From Ectocarpus siliculosus (taxonomy: Eukaryota; Sar; Phaeophyceae; Ectocarpales; Ectocarpaceae): a DNA stretch of 64,000 bases. The position numbers were made by a program, and so were the translations under genes. The notes under the pieces are model-generated. The model did no database searches and was not told where the DNA came from. It saw only the letters and a list, made by a program, of their open reading frames with translations. Numbering within the stretch: the first letter of the stretch is position 1; each line of letters starts with the position of its first letter. The stretch lies in NCBI GenBank assembly GCA_000310025.1, contig FN648528.1:109381-173380 (forward strand). The letters are read 5' to 3'. Below are positions 43,254-53,959 of this stretch, piece after piece.

Positions 43254-46200
43254 TTATTCAGGCCTCCCGGTCCTCCCCCTTTTGTTCCCCGACAGGGGTG
43301 TCATGTTCGAGGCAGCAGTTCCCCTGCCCTGATTGGTGCCCCTTCCACGATTGGCGCTGCCACCACGGCCGTTCCGCCCCCCACGCGACCCCCCACCGGT
43401 GCTCCTTCCTCCTCTCGAGCTCGATCCGCCAACGGCGGCGCTAGCGCCAGATCCGCTGCCGCCCACGTAGACGACGTCTTGGGAGGCGTTATTGGGGCCT
43501 GCTCCTCCGCTGCTGCCATTCTTGCTTTCATCCTGGAGGCGTGTTTACGGCGGTGTTAAGACGAGAGACCCGGGTGAATGTCCACCACACGGTCGAAGCT
43601 CATACACAGCAGCATTTAGTAAGTTGATGGGGGTTCATTACTGTTTCTCCGAAGGGGTCCATCCAAACTCAGGTCAGTTCAGTATCCGGCAGGGATCACT
43701 CGCCCTTCATCACTACTGCAAAGATTGCAACGAATATGCTCCGGGAAAACCCTTCGAACCGATAGTCTTTGTGTGATATTCGACGAAGTGTACAACACAT
43801 TCTAAAGCCGAATGCACCCACAACGAACGTGGGAGCAGGAGAACGTGCACGGAACGTGATACTACACTTGTATTGCCCGGTTACCTTGTACCAACATGCG
43901 TTCGTACAAGAAGTAACCGTTTGGGAAGTGTTCGTGCTACTCACATCGTCAATTTCGTCGAGGGCAACCAGGAGGGGGCCGCTCTGAACCTTGCGGCCGA
44001 TCTCTTCCAGAAATTTCTTGAACACCCCCTGGAAGAAGATAACCTTCTTGTTCATGTCTCGCCTCGGATTCCCTGTGAACTTTTGCATCTCCGCGTGTTC
44101 CTCGTTCCAGACGCCCATAAGGTTTGCGCCCAGGGCGATCACGGGAAGGCCATAGAAGTGGCTCAACGCGCTGAATTGATTGAACTCAGGAACCTTCGCG
44201 AGGATCGAAGGCCAGGTATCGGGTTGGCCGGGCGTGCCGGCCATGCCTGCGAGGCCCTGGATCTTGTGCATGTCCTGGCTGATTTCACGTAGCTGGTTTT
44301 CGATTCGAGTCATCCAGTAACTGAAGTTCTTTGCCGGCTTGCTCCTGATGTGCGTGTACCTGTTGACCGAAATTCCCAGAATGCGAGGGTTATCCTTTGG
44401 AATCTGCACGTCTCGAGCCAGCCCGGCGTGGCTGGCCGTGTTGCGGGCGTTGAACCGCGTGGTGACCCAGTCTGCCATGATGAAGGGAAGAGCCTTGATG
44501 GCGTTGTGGCAGTACGTGTCCGGCGTGCACGGCAGGAAGAGGTAGTCGGACGTCAGGATGATGTGCATGTTGAGCTTGCCCCTGTGGGGATTGCAGTCGA
44601 CGAGGACGATGTCTGCCCCGCAACTGCGCGCGGTCAACGCCATGAGCTTGTTCCATGCACCCGGAGCTATTGCCTCGACCAGGAGGTTGGTCCCGTAGGC
44701 GACCGTGACTTTTTGCTCGTAGTCAACCAGACCCTCGTGTCCGGGTAGGAGAAATAGCCCCCCTTGGCAGCCTTCAGGCAACGGAATCTTGGTGACGTCA
44801 GCTGGACCCCACTGCACCATTGGACTATCGCTGCCAGCAGGCTCAAGAACCGGACGCAAAGCGTCTTTGATGTTGTTCTTCATGTTTGGGCGACCCGGCA
44901 CCTGAAGAACTCGTCCGAACGACGTCGACGGGGTACATGGGAGGGGTGTCAGTTTCTGCTCGGTACACAAAACATGCTCCGCTGGCGAAAAGCGGCAGTG
45001 CCGGCGGAGAAGGCTTGTTTGCCACGCTTCACGTTGGCATGATGGCAGATGCATGTTGGAAATTTAGACCGACGTGGTGTTCAAGCTTTGTTGGCTGCTG
45101 GGATGGATGTTGCGGGAGTCATCCCAACATGGTCCTCTTTCACTCAAACAGCGTAAAACGTCGTGGCTTTCCAAGAAATCTAGCTTCCCGCTGCAACTGT
45201 TTAACGGGGATACCAATCCACAAAGACAAGCCCAAGAAAAATATCCAGTCTACGAGACCTGAGAGGGGCATGCGTCATGCATCGTCTCGTACGGGGTTGA
45301 TCAACGCGGGATACGAAGGAAAGAAGCCCTTGATAGAGTTCTGAGCGTGTTTTGGAGAAAACCGTGACAAAAACAACACCAACAGCGACAACGATGTCAA
45401 AGAAGATACAAACGCATAAACTTCAAGCTCATCACCTCCCCCCTCTGTCGGTTCTGTTAAATACCGCGAGGAGACGTACTTTCGCACAAATTGGCATGCT
45501 TCCTCCGAGGAGTCACAGTGGCAGGGGAGGAATGGTCACGTTGTTAATTCATGATTCTCGCAGCTGACCCACATACATACCGAAAGCTGCACGGCCGCAA
45601 CTCTCTGCGATACCGCACACCGCATTCGACGCCACACGCCACACCAAGAGTTATTTTCGCGGCTGGAGGTGGGTCGCATAGTACGGCCCTGTGGTATTGT
45701 AGTGTCATACCAACGCCCTCCACAAGCACCGTACCATACATCAGGCGCTACTACTGTAGTGTCCCACCGGGGCACGTTATCAATTCATCCTGTTTGTGGT
45801 GTTTTCCGAGATTGTTTGGTATGTACCGCGTACCACAGGCGGCAATCCTGCGGCGCGCAGTCTCTCTCTCTACCCCCATTCACTCGGAGATATGAGTGAA
45901 GATTCTCTTCGCCGTTCATTAGACTATTATTATTTTATGGTCTAAGGACCGTACGCACATGCAATCGTGGCCGTGGACGGCGGGGAGACTCGCGTATAGT
46001 TCGCCGCCACCAAAGTTAGCTGCTGTAACTCAACAGCAAGCGCAAGCACGTACCTACCTGGTGATTGAAGAAGAGGTCGTAATTTTCCTCGCCGGCCTCT
46101 GTTTCCTCGGATGTCTGCTTATTCTTCACCCATTCTTTCAAGAGCAGGTAGGAAAGGTCGCACTGTGGGTCCGCGTCTACCAGGAGGACACGCTTCCCCT

Positions 46201-46378
46201 TCAAGGCAAGGGTGAAGCCGAGGGAATGAGTGATGGTGGTCTTCGCGACGCCTCCCTTCCGATTCCATATTGCCATGGTCTTGAAGCTGTGGCTCTCCCC
46301 TAGGTGCGGTAGGTCTTCGGAAGGCACGGGGTACACGGCCTTGACTGGTCGCTCGAATCGGGGGAATACAGGAGGCAT
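43254..46378 (-). CDS. ParA/Soj-like ATPase with RGG-rich tail, copy B (open)
   Basis: Exons are 46378-46058, 44955-43945 and 43532-43254, with the same lengths and phases as copy A (321, 1011 and 279 nt), 536 residues. All ATPase motifs are kept. Substitutions are few in the ATPase body (for example IENQ for IESQ, and GVWNEEHAEMQK for SVWDEEHAAMRT). They are more frequent in the exon 3 tail, where Asp and Glu residues have become Gly, strengthening the RGG/GRG pattern. The upstream flank is conserved only to 46601, so this copy has lost about 1.8 kb of the region found 5' of copies A and D. That may affect its expression. Confidence 0.78.
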
Positions 46379-47399
46379 GTCGCGCCTTTGTCAATAATAC
46401 TTGTTGTAAACTGTTTTCGTGGTGGAGACCACTATTATTAGCTCTGCTCTCGTCTCCCCTGGGATGAGCAACTCGTTTGGATCCCTTCCGCGCCAGTGGA
46501 CTGTTCGGGTGTGTCGGCTCTGGGCACCCCCAGAGTGAGTGCAGTGAGGAAGTCACAACAACTGTTCACTCCGAAACGGTACGTCATATTTCGGGCTTGC
46601 CCTCCCCGGCCAGCCAATCATAGGCGGGGGATTTGGGCAAAAATTATAGGTTACTCCCCGGCCCGGCCCAATCAGGATACTCTGGGGATTTGGTCCTTAT
46701 TCCAGATTGTCGGGAGCCCAATACTAATTCCTTGATAGGCTGCTGTTTGCTGTTTGCTCACCTACTTGTACGGAAATCCCGCCGCACCAAAAATGCGGCG
46801 AGATTACAGGCGGCAGCCGTTGCGGTGCAGCGTTCCAGCGTTCAACGCTAGCTGCTACGCCGCCACCACACGTGGCTTCCTCTCTCAGCCTTGATGCACA
46901 CCTCTGGGCATGATGCGAAGGTCGCAGCTGGACCCAATCGCTGGCAAGGAAAGAGATTAATCGCTTGTGAATGGCGTTGCTGCGTACGAGATGCACGGAC
47001 GATAGGCCCAACGCCAGCGCGAGTGAAGAGCAGGCGGGACGTGTAGGGGAGCGTTGTGCGCTGCTGTAAAGCTTCTCAGTGGTGTCCTGGCGGTTCCCTG
47101 GTCATCGGCATGGTCGTCAATGTTGCTGCTGAGGTGAGTCGGTTCGTGTGATGTGTACGGCAGCAGTAGTCAGCGCTACACCGTCGTCGATTTTGGAGCA
47201 CCGACAGGACTGCAAGGTTAAGCCTACAGGAGCAGCAGCAGTCGTTGTGTTGCCTCTTCTCCTCGCATCTCCTCCTCCCAGCCCACTTTCTCTCGCGTTC
47301 CCGTCTTGTGTTAGATCCGCTGGTATTTGGCTCAGATAATGTGTGTCTACGCGGTGCTGTAGTCTGCACCATATTATTGCGCATAGGGTGACACCGCTC

Positions 47400-47822
47400 G
47401 GGCATGGCGGCTACAGCAGGTCCTTGAGACAGGTCCTTGAGAGTTGAGACACCCGTGAGCACGGCGACAGCAGTGTACCTTGAGACACACGCAAGCAAGC
47501 AAGCAAGCATGGCTACAGCAGTAGGTTGAGACATACGCAAGATTTCCCATGACTACAGCAATAGCAGTAGGTTGAGACCACATGCGGAAGGGAATGTCGT
47601 GGTGACAGCAAAGTACCTTGAGACACACGCAAGCTTTCCCGTGGCTACAGCGGTAGGACATGCGCAAGTCGTGGCGACAGCAATAGGTTGAGACCACATA
47701 CGCAAAGTGGTGACAGCAGTATGCCTTGAGACACACGCAAACAGGCGTGGCGACAGCAGTATGCCTTGAGACACACGCAAGCAAGGGTGCCGACAGCAGT
47801 AGGTTGAGACCACATACGCAAG
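47400..47822. repeat. Minisatellite, ~40-45-bp units
   Basis: About ten variant units. Each has GGC/TGACAGCAGTA or CTACAGCAGTA, then CCTTGAGACACACGCAAG or GGTTGAGACCACATACGCAA. The alternation of two subunit types suggests a higher-order unit. The Cys/Val-rich open frames on the minus strand are artefacts of the repeat. Confidence 0.88.
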
Positions 47823-47854
47823 CCTAGCGTCGTGTGTTGTTTTCCACGTTTTTT

Positions 47855-48084
47855 TGGCCGAACGGACACTTATCTGTTTCGCCTCTGCGTGGTGTTCGAA
47901 GGTGCCAACGTGCGGCGACAAGGCGTGGTGAAGGAGAACATGCCAGGTCATACCGGCCACTGGAACATGTACTTTACTCGGGCGAGGGCCGAGGGCCAAG
48001 ACGGTGTGTGTGAACAAACGTCCTGGGAGACAGACAACACAGGTCATTCTCCGGAGATTACCGTCGATGGAGCTCCAGCGAAGG
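47855..48084 (+). CDS. Exon-like ORF segment, unknown
   Basis: The frame reads LFRLCVVFEGANVRRQGVV, then PGHTGHWNMYFTRARAEGQ and ending VDGAPAK, directly before a GTGAGC donor. The composition is balanced, unlike the surrounding repeats, so this may be a real or captured exon. The acceptor is not certain. I do not recognise the family. Confidence 0.35.
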
Positions 48085-48417
48085 TGAGCAGCACTACTGC
48101 TGGTTTCTCTCTAGCCTTGCTTTTCACGCTTGCGGGCGGGATGGGATGCAAGGGGGGCGTTCCATTCGTACCGCAACATGGAGCAGAGCCCCAAGCTCAC
48201 TGGTGTAGCTCACTGGCGTAGCTCAACAAACAAGACCTGCCTCGTGTTGAGTGTTGAGTGGACGTTTTGCTGATTCGCTTGGGTTGTCGTTGCGCTTGGC
48301 CATTTTTATCTGCGGCGTACTGTGACCCCAATAACATGACGCTGACTGTCTCCGGCCACCCATTCGCTCGCACGCCTTTCCCTCGACCACCCCTGTGTTC
48401 GTGTCCTCTGTCAACCG

Positions 48418-48576
48418 ATGCTGCGCGATTTCAAGCCGGCGACGATGGATCGATCCGCCCTTGACCATTTCGACCAGTTCACCGCTGATGGTTTCCCCCC
48501 CCTGCCACCCCCGTCAAAGCCAAAACCGATACCACCTCTACCTCAAGCAGCCATCAGCAATTTCTTAGGCGTTTGA
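48418..48576 (+). CDS. Possible terminal exon or small ORF (52 aa), unknown
   Basis: ATG at 48418, stop at 48574-48576. It reads MLRDFKPATMDRSALDHFDQ, then a Pro/Lys-rich linker and ends AAISNFLGV. It could follow the exon-like segment at 47855-48084, because an acceptor-like TTTCAAG inside it keeps the phase. No family recognised. Confidence 0.3.
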   Translation: MLRDFKPATMDRSALDHFDQFTADGFPPLPPPSKPKPIPPLPQAAISNFLGV

Positions 48577-49877
48577 CCAATCTGCTGCCCCTTGCCGGCA
48601 GCCCCATCCCGGCAGCCCCATCGGGGAAGGGAGGGAGGGAGGGAAGCAGGGGGGGAGAGGCAGGGGCGACAAGAGGGAAGGGTGGCTTTGGATGGCCGGA
48701 CGGGGGGGGGGCAGGGTCGGAGGGGGCGGAGAGGGTGACGTTGTGGAGGCATTGACACTGCGTGGTGGGCAGGGCGTGGTGGGCAGGGCGTGGTGGGCAG
48801 GGCAGGGCCGGGCAGGGAGAGGGTTACGAAGGGAGACTAGGAACAACTGCTGCTGTGTAAATGCCTTTTAGGTGTAGCGTAGTTTGCACCGCAGGGCACA
48901 TAGACTGCCATGAAGATCAGAGCGCCAGAACTTGACGTTCTGCTTACAGGTTGTGCACGGCAGACAAGTGAACCATGCCCAACCCGTGAATTAATCGATA
49001 TTGGCGTATTTCGCTGCGTGCATCGCGTGTTGTGTAAGTTTTTTATTCTTTTTTTGGGAGGATGGCGTGTTGCGTAAGTTTTTTTTTTCGTTTTTTGGGA
49101 GGACGGGTTGGATTCGACCTTCAATAAAGTAGCGAGTGTAGAGTCAGTGTAGAAACAATGGGTAGATGTGGGTAGACAGCTCTGGGTAGATGCAGCGTTC
49201 TCGTCGCCTTGTCCGTGCATGCCTTGTTGTGAAGTCTGTTCTCTTGAAGTGTTTTATTTTTTCGACTCTTCTTCTGTTGGTTTTCGGTTGATGTTCAGGG
49301 GTTCCATTTGAAAAGTTCATGCAACAATACACCATGGCTAAAGTATGGCTAAAGCATATCGCATGTAACGTACAACACTAACACAGACGCAACAATTCGC
49401 AAGATGACCACGTCCGAAACAAAGAAGTCTCGGAAAAAAGAGACACCTCCACACGAACTCGAACCCGTGACTTCCAGAAGTCTAGGGTAAAAAGCCAAGA
49501 TAGGAATGATTTTGAAAACGATCGCATCCCCATTACAAGGTACTGAGCGGCGACCGGAACGGTTTTTGATGTGAAGACAACAGCAACAGTAAGAACTCCG
49601 GCGCCATAACACGCACTACAATCACGGTATCTTGAGATAATGCGTTCACAGCGCCGATACGCGAGCGAGAGAGGTGCTGGCAGGTAACCAACCAAACAGG
49701 GAAATGTGCGTTCCACGACCGAAACATGGGTTATAGGCTTGCCCGCGGGGCACAGAGACGGAAAAACACACCAAAAACGAGCGTCGGAAGCCCGAACCCA
49801 CAGGTCGGTACGTTGAATGGATGCACAAGTAGCAAGAACAAGCGTCGCCGACGGTCTCGCTTTGTTTTACGCTGCTT

Positions 49878-49880
49878 TTC

Positions 49881-49934
<54 letters not shown>
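49878..49934. repeat. (CT)n microsatellite downstream of ParA copy C
   Basis: The tract is interrupted once by CTGTCT near its left end. Equivalent to 14315-14384. Confidence 0.95.
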
Positions 49935-49936
<2 letters not shown>

Positions 49937-50049
49937 GGTATTGCACGTCACAAAAAGCTTTATCATGAAAGTTGAGAATACGCGTCATGTTAGCACAATC
50001 GCGGTTCTTCCGTGCCCGGACTTCCTTCCACCTCTTTACGAAAAAAGAA

Positions 50050-51352
50050 GGGAAATAGACACAAGTGGGTATACCCACCCCTTTCTCGGACAAAAGTGGG
50101 TAATCGAAAATCCAGCGCGCGCGCACTCCATAGGCGACACCCCCAAACGACTCAAAACCCCATTCTGACACCTGGGCGACACAGCCAGGGACCATACACA
50201 GCACGGGCATCGTTTTTTCCCCACTTTTAGGCACACCTTTGGCCCTAATGCCGCCGACGCGCGCAAGGCCTCACCAGAGTGCCCACTTATGTCCGACATC
50301 GCGGTGGGTATACCCACCGGCGTCAACTAATTTTTTCATGTACCCACTTGTGTCTGTATTTTGACCCACTTTTGTCCAAATTGTACCCACTTTTGTCCAC
50401 TTACGGACGGCGGAAACCGAGCGGAAATCGACCTCCACGTCACCGCACGGCAGAACATCGAATAGCCTCGGAACGTCTCAGAACCTCCCAACACCGTATG
50501 TATCCATGGCTGCCGACTGCGGACCGACCACGGAGGAACATGTCAGAAACATGCCAGACCCCTTCGGTACCGGCACGGGAAGATACCAGGCACGGGAAGA
50601 TACCCGCGGCAAGCCCGGCAAGCAGCGCACTAACGGCACGCCACAAATAAATGCGTGACACACAACGGACAACACAACCAACGGGTCGCGCATACAGAAC
50701 AAAAAAGACGCGCAAACAGCAACAACACACATACAAAAACACCAACCACCACGACGAGTGCACACCGACTCGTCACGGCAACAGTAGGCTTGCCGCGGGT
50801 ATCTTCCCGTGCCTGGTATCTTCCCGTGCCGGTACCGAAGGGGTCTGGCATGTTTCTGACATGTTCCTCCGTGGTCGGTCCGCAGTCGGCAGCCATGGAT
50901 ACATACGGTGTTGGGAGGTTCTGAGACGTTCCGAGGCTATTCGATGTTCTGCCGTGCGGTGACGTGGAGGTCGATTTCCGCTCGATTTCCGCCGTCCGTA
51001 AGTGGACAAAAGTGGGTACAATTTGGACAAAAGTGGGTCAAAATACAGACACAAGTGGGTACATGAAAAAATTAGTTGACGCCGGTGGGTATACCCACCG
51101 CGATGTCGGACATAAGTGGGCACTCTGGTGAGGCCTTGCGCGCGTCGGCGGTATTAGGGCCAAAGGTGTGCCTAAAAGTGGGGAAAAAACGATGCCCGTG
51201 CTGTGTATGGTCCCTGGCTGTGTCGCCCAGGTGTCAGAATGGGGTTTTGAGTCGTTTGGGGGTGTCGCCTATGGAGTGCGCGCGCGCTGGATTTTCGAGT
51301 ACCCACTTTTGTCCGAGAAAGGGGTGGGTATACCCACTTGTGTCTATTTCCC
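50050..51352. mobile_element. Mutator-like foldback element, 9-bp target duplication, long inverted repeats
   Basis: Ends GGGAAATAGACAC and GTGTCTATTTCCC, flanked by AAAAAAGAA on both sides (50041-50049 and 51353-51361). Copy A has a single AAAAAAGAA at 14491-14499 as the empty site. The terminal inverted repeats are about 560 bp (about 50050-50609 and 50789-51352), with a unique centre of about 180 bp and no transposase. Subterminal words such as ACAAAAGTGGGTA, ACACAAGTGGGTA and the palindrome GGTGGGTATACCCACC recur. A 9-bp duplication and a GGG start fit Mutator-like elements. It is non-autonomous. Confidence 0.88.
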
Positions 51353-51633
51353 AAAAAAGAATATCCAGCTGCACTATGTACTACAGTACTATACACAGAT
51401 TACCTATATCTGCCTGATGAAGGCTTGACAATAAAAACAGTAGCGTGGCGGATTTGCACCTCTTGTCCTCGACAATCCTTGATTATTCAGGCATTCAGGC
51501 ATTATCTACCTCCAAAGCTGATCCTAAGCGGCCGAAGCCTGACAACTAGACCTAGATGCCTACGTTCGCCACGTGGTCTTAGACATTGAATATCATTCGC
51601 GCGCCAGAGGGTAGATCGCCAGGAAGCCCGTCA

Positions 51634-53331
51634 TTATTCAGGCCTCCCGGTCCTCCCCCTTTTGTTCCCCGACAGGGGTGTCATGTTCGAGGCAGCAGTT
51701 CCCCTGCCCTGATTGGTGCCCCTTCCACGATTGGCGCTGCCACCACGGCCGTTCCGCCCCCCACGCGACCCCCCACCGGTGCTCCTTCCTCCTCTCGAGC
51801 TCGATCCGCCAACGGCGGCGCTAGCGCCAGATCCGCTGCCGCCCACGTAGACGACGTCTTGGGAGGCGTTATTGGAGCCTGCTCCTCCGCTGCTGCCATT
51901 CTTGCTTTCATCCTGGAGGCGTGTTTACGGCCGGGTGAAGACGAGAGACCCGGGTGAATGCCCACCACACGGTCAAAGCTCATACACAGCATTAGTAAGT
52001 TGATGGGGGTTCATTACTGTTTCTCCGAAGGGGTCCATCCAAACTCAGGTCAGTTCAGTATCCGGCAGGGATCACTCGCCCTTCATCACCACTGCAAAGA
52101 TTGCAACGAATATGCTCCGGGAAAACCCTTCGAACCGATAGTCTTTGTGTGATATTCAAATAAGTGTACAACACATTCTAAAGCCGAATGCACCCACAAC
52201 GAACGTGGGAGCAGGAGAACGTGCACGGAACGTGATACTACACTTGTATTGCCCGGTTACCTTGTACCAACATGCGTTCGTACAAGAAGTAACCGTTTGG
52301 GAAGTGTTCGTGCTACTCACATCGTCAATTTCGTCGAGGGCAACCAGGAGGGGGCCGCTCTGACCCTTGCGGCCGATCTCTTCCAGAAATTTCTTGAACA
52401 CCCCCTGGAAGAAGATAACCTTCTTGTTCATGTCTCGCCTCGGATTCCCTGTGAACTTTTGCACCTCCGCGTGTTCCTCGTTCCAGACGCCCATAAGGTT
52501 TGCGCCCAGGGCGATCACGGGAAGGCCATAGAAGTGGCTCAACGCACTGAATTGATTGAACTCAGGAACCTTCGCGAGGATCGAAGGCCAGGTATCGGGT
52601 TGGCCGGGCGTGCCGGCCATGCCAGCGAGGCCCTGGATCTTGTGCATGTCCTGGCTGATTTCACGTAGCTGGTTTTCGATTCGAGTCATCCAGTATCTGA
52701 AGTTCTTTGCCGGCTTGCTCCTGATGTGCGTGTACCTGTTGACCGAAATTCCCAGAATGCGAGGGTTATCCTTTGGAATCTGCACGTCTCGAGCCAGCCC
52801 GGCGTGGCTGGCCGTGTTGCGGGCGTTGAACCGCGTGGTGACCCAGTCTGCCATGATGAAGGGAAGAGCCTTGATGGCGTTGTGGCAGTACGTTTCCGGC
52901 GTGCACGGCAGGAAGAGGTAGTCGGACGTCAGGATGATGTGCATGTTGAGCTTGCCCCTGTGGGGATTGCAGTCGACGAGGACGATGTCTGCCCCGCAAC
53001 TGCGCGCGGTCAACGCCATGAGCTTGTTCCATGCACCCGGAGCTATTGCCTCGACCAGGAGGTTGGTCCCGTAGGCGACCGTGACTTTTTGCTCGTAGTC
53101 AACCAGACCCTCGTGTCCGGGTAGGAGAAATAGCCCCCCTTGGCAGCCTTCAGGCAACGGAATCTTGGTGACGTCAGCTGGACCCCACTGCACCATTGGA
53201 CTATCGCTGCCAGCAGGCTCAAGAACCGGACGCAAAGCGTCTTTGATGTTGTTCTTCATGTTTGGGCGACCCGGCACCTGAAGAACTCGTCCGAACGACG
53301 TCGACGGGGTGCGTGGGAGGGGTGTCAGTTT
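51634..53331 (-). CDS. ParA-like ATPase copy C, exons 2 and 3 only (exon 1 lost at the gap)
   Basis: Exon 2 is 53331-52321 and exon 3 is 51912-51634, both open and phase-compatible. They are apparently identical to copy D exons 2 and 3. Exon 1 would lie beyond the N gap. Differences from copy B include CTPETY for CTPDTY and RKGQSG for RKVQSG. This is probably the same locus as copy D, represented twice by an unmerged contig overlap. Confidence 0.75.
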
Positions 53332-53610
53332 CTGCTCGGTACACAAAACATGCTCCGCTGGCGAAAAGCGGCAGTGCCGGCGGAGAAGGCTTGTTTGCCA
53401 CGCTTCACGTTGGCATGATGGCAGATGCATGTTGGAAATTTAGACCGACGTGGTGTTCAAGCTTTGTTGGCTGCTGGATGGATGTTGCGGGAGTCATCCC
53501 GACATGGTCCTCTTTCACTCAAACAGCGTAAAACGTCGTGGCTTTCCAAGAAATCTAGCTTCCCGCTGCAACTGCTTAACGGGGATATCAATCCACAAAG
53601 ACAAGCCCAA

Positions 53611-53710
53611 NNNNNNNNNNNNNNNNNNNNNNNNNNNNNNNNNNNNNNNNNNNNNNNNNNNNNNNNNNNNNNNNNNNNNNNNNNNNNNNNNNNNNNNNNN
53701 NNNNNNNNNN
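53611..53710. other. Assembly gap, exactly 100 N
   Basis: A round-number gap placed by scaffolding. The 2,226 bp before it (51385-53610) match the 2,226 bp after it (53711-55936) at a constant offset of 2,326. Confidence 0.98.
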
Positions 53711-53959
53711 AGTACTATACACAGATTACCTATATCTGCCTGATGAAGGCTTGACAATAAAAACAGTAGCGTGGCGGATTTGCACCTCTTGTCCTCGACA
53801 ATCCTTGATTATTCAGGCATTCAGGCATTATCTACCTCCAAAGCTGATCCTAAGCGGCCGAAGCCTGACAACTAGACCTAGATGCCTACGTTCGCCACGT
53901 GGTCTTAGACATTGAATATCATTCGCGCGCCAGAGGGTAGATCGCCAGGAAGCCCGTCA

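Larger units (their letters stand above)
46602..49487. other. Block unique to the right copy, between ParA B and C
   Basis: It replaces the distal part of copy B and the proximal part of copy C. It contains a GC-rich start, a minisatellite (47400-47822) and two exon-like plus-strand stretches (47855-48084, 48418-48576). Its right end near 49440-49480 carries, on the minus strand, a B-box-like CACGGGTTCGAGTTCGTG. Elsewhere I see no gene. Its origin is unknown. Confidence 0.5.
49488..53610. repeat. ParA repeat copy C (partial, cut by the N gap)
   Basis: Begins at the position equivalent to 13926 in copy A and runs to the gap. It is interrupted by the foldback at 50050-51352. The part from 51385 on is apparently identical to copy D from 53711. 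Confidence 0.8.

Noticed and set aside
47374-48047. Cys/Val-rich repeat protein on the minus strand
   Set aside because: The frame is produced by the minisatellite, changes from unit to unit and lacks splice or start support.
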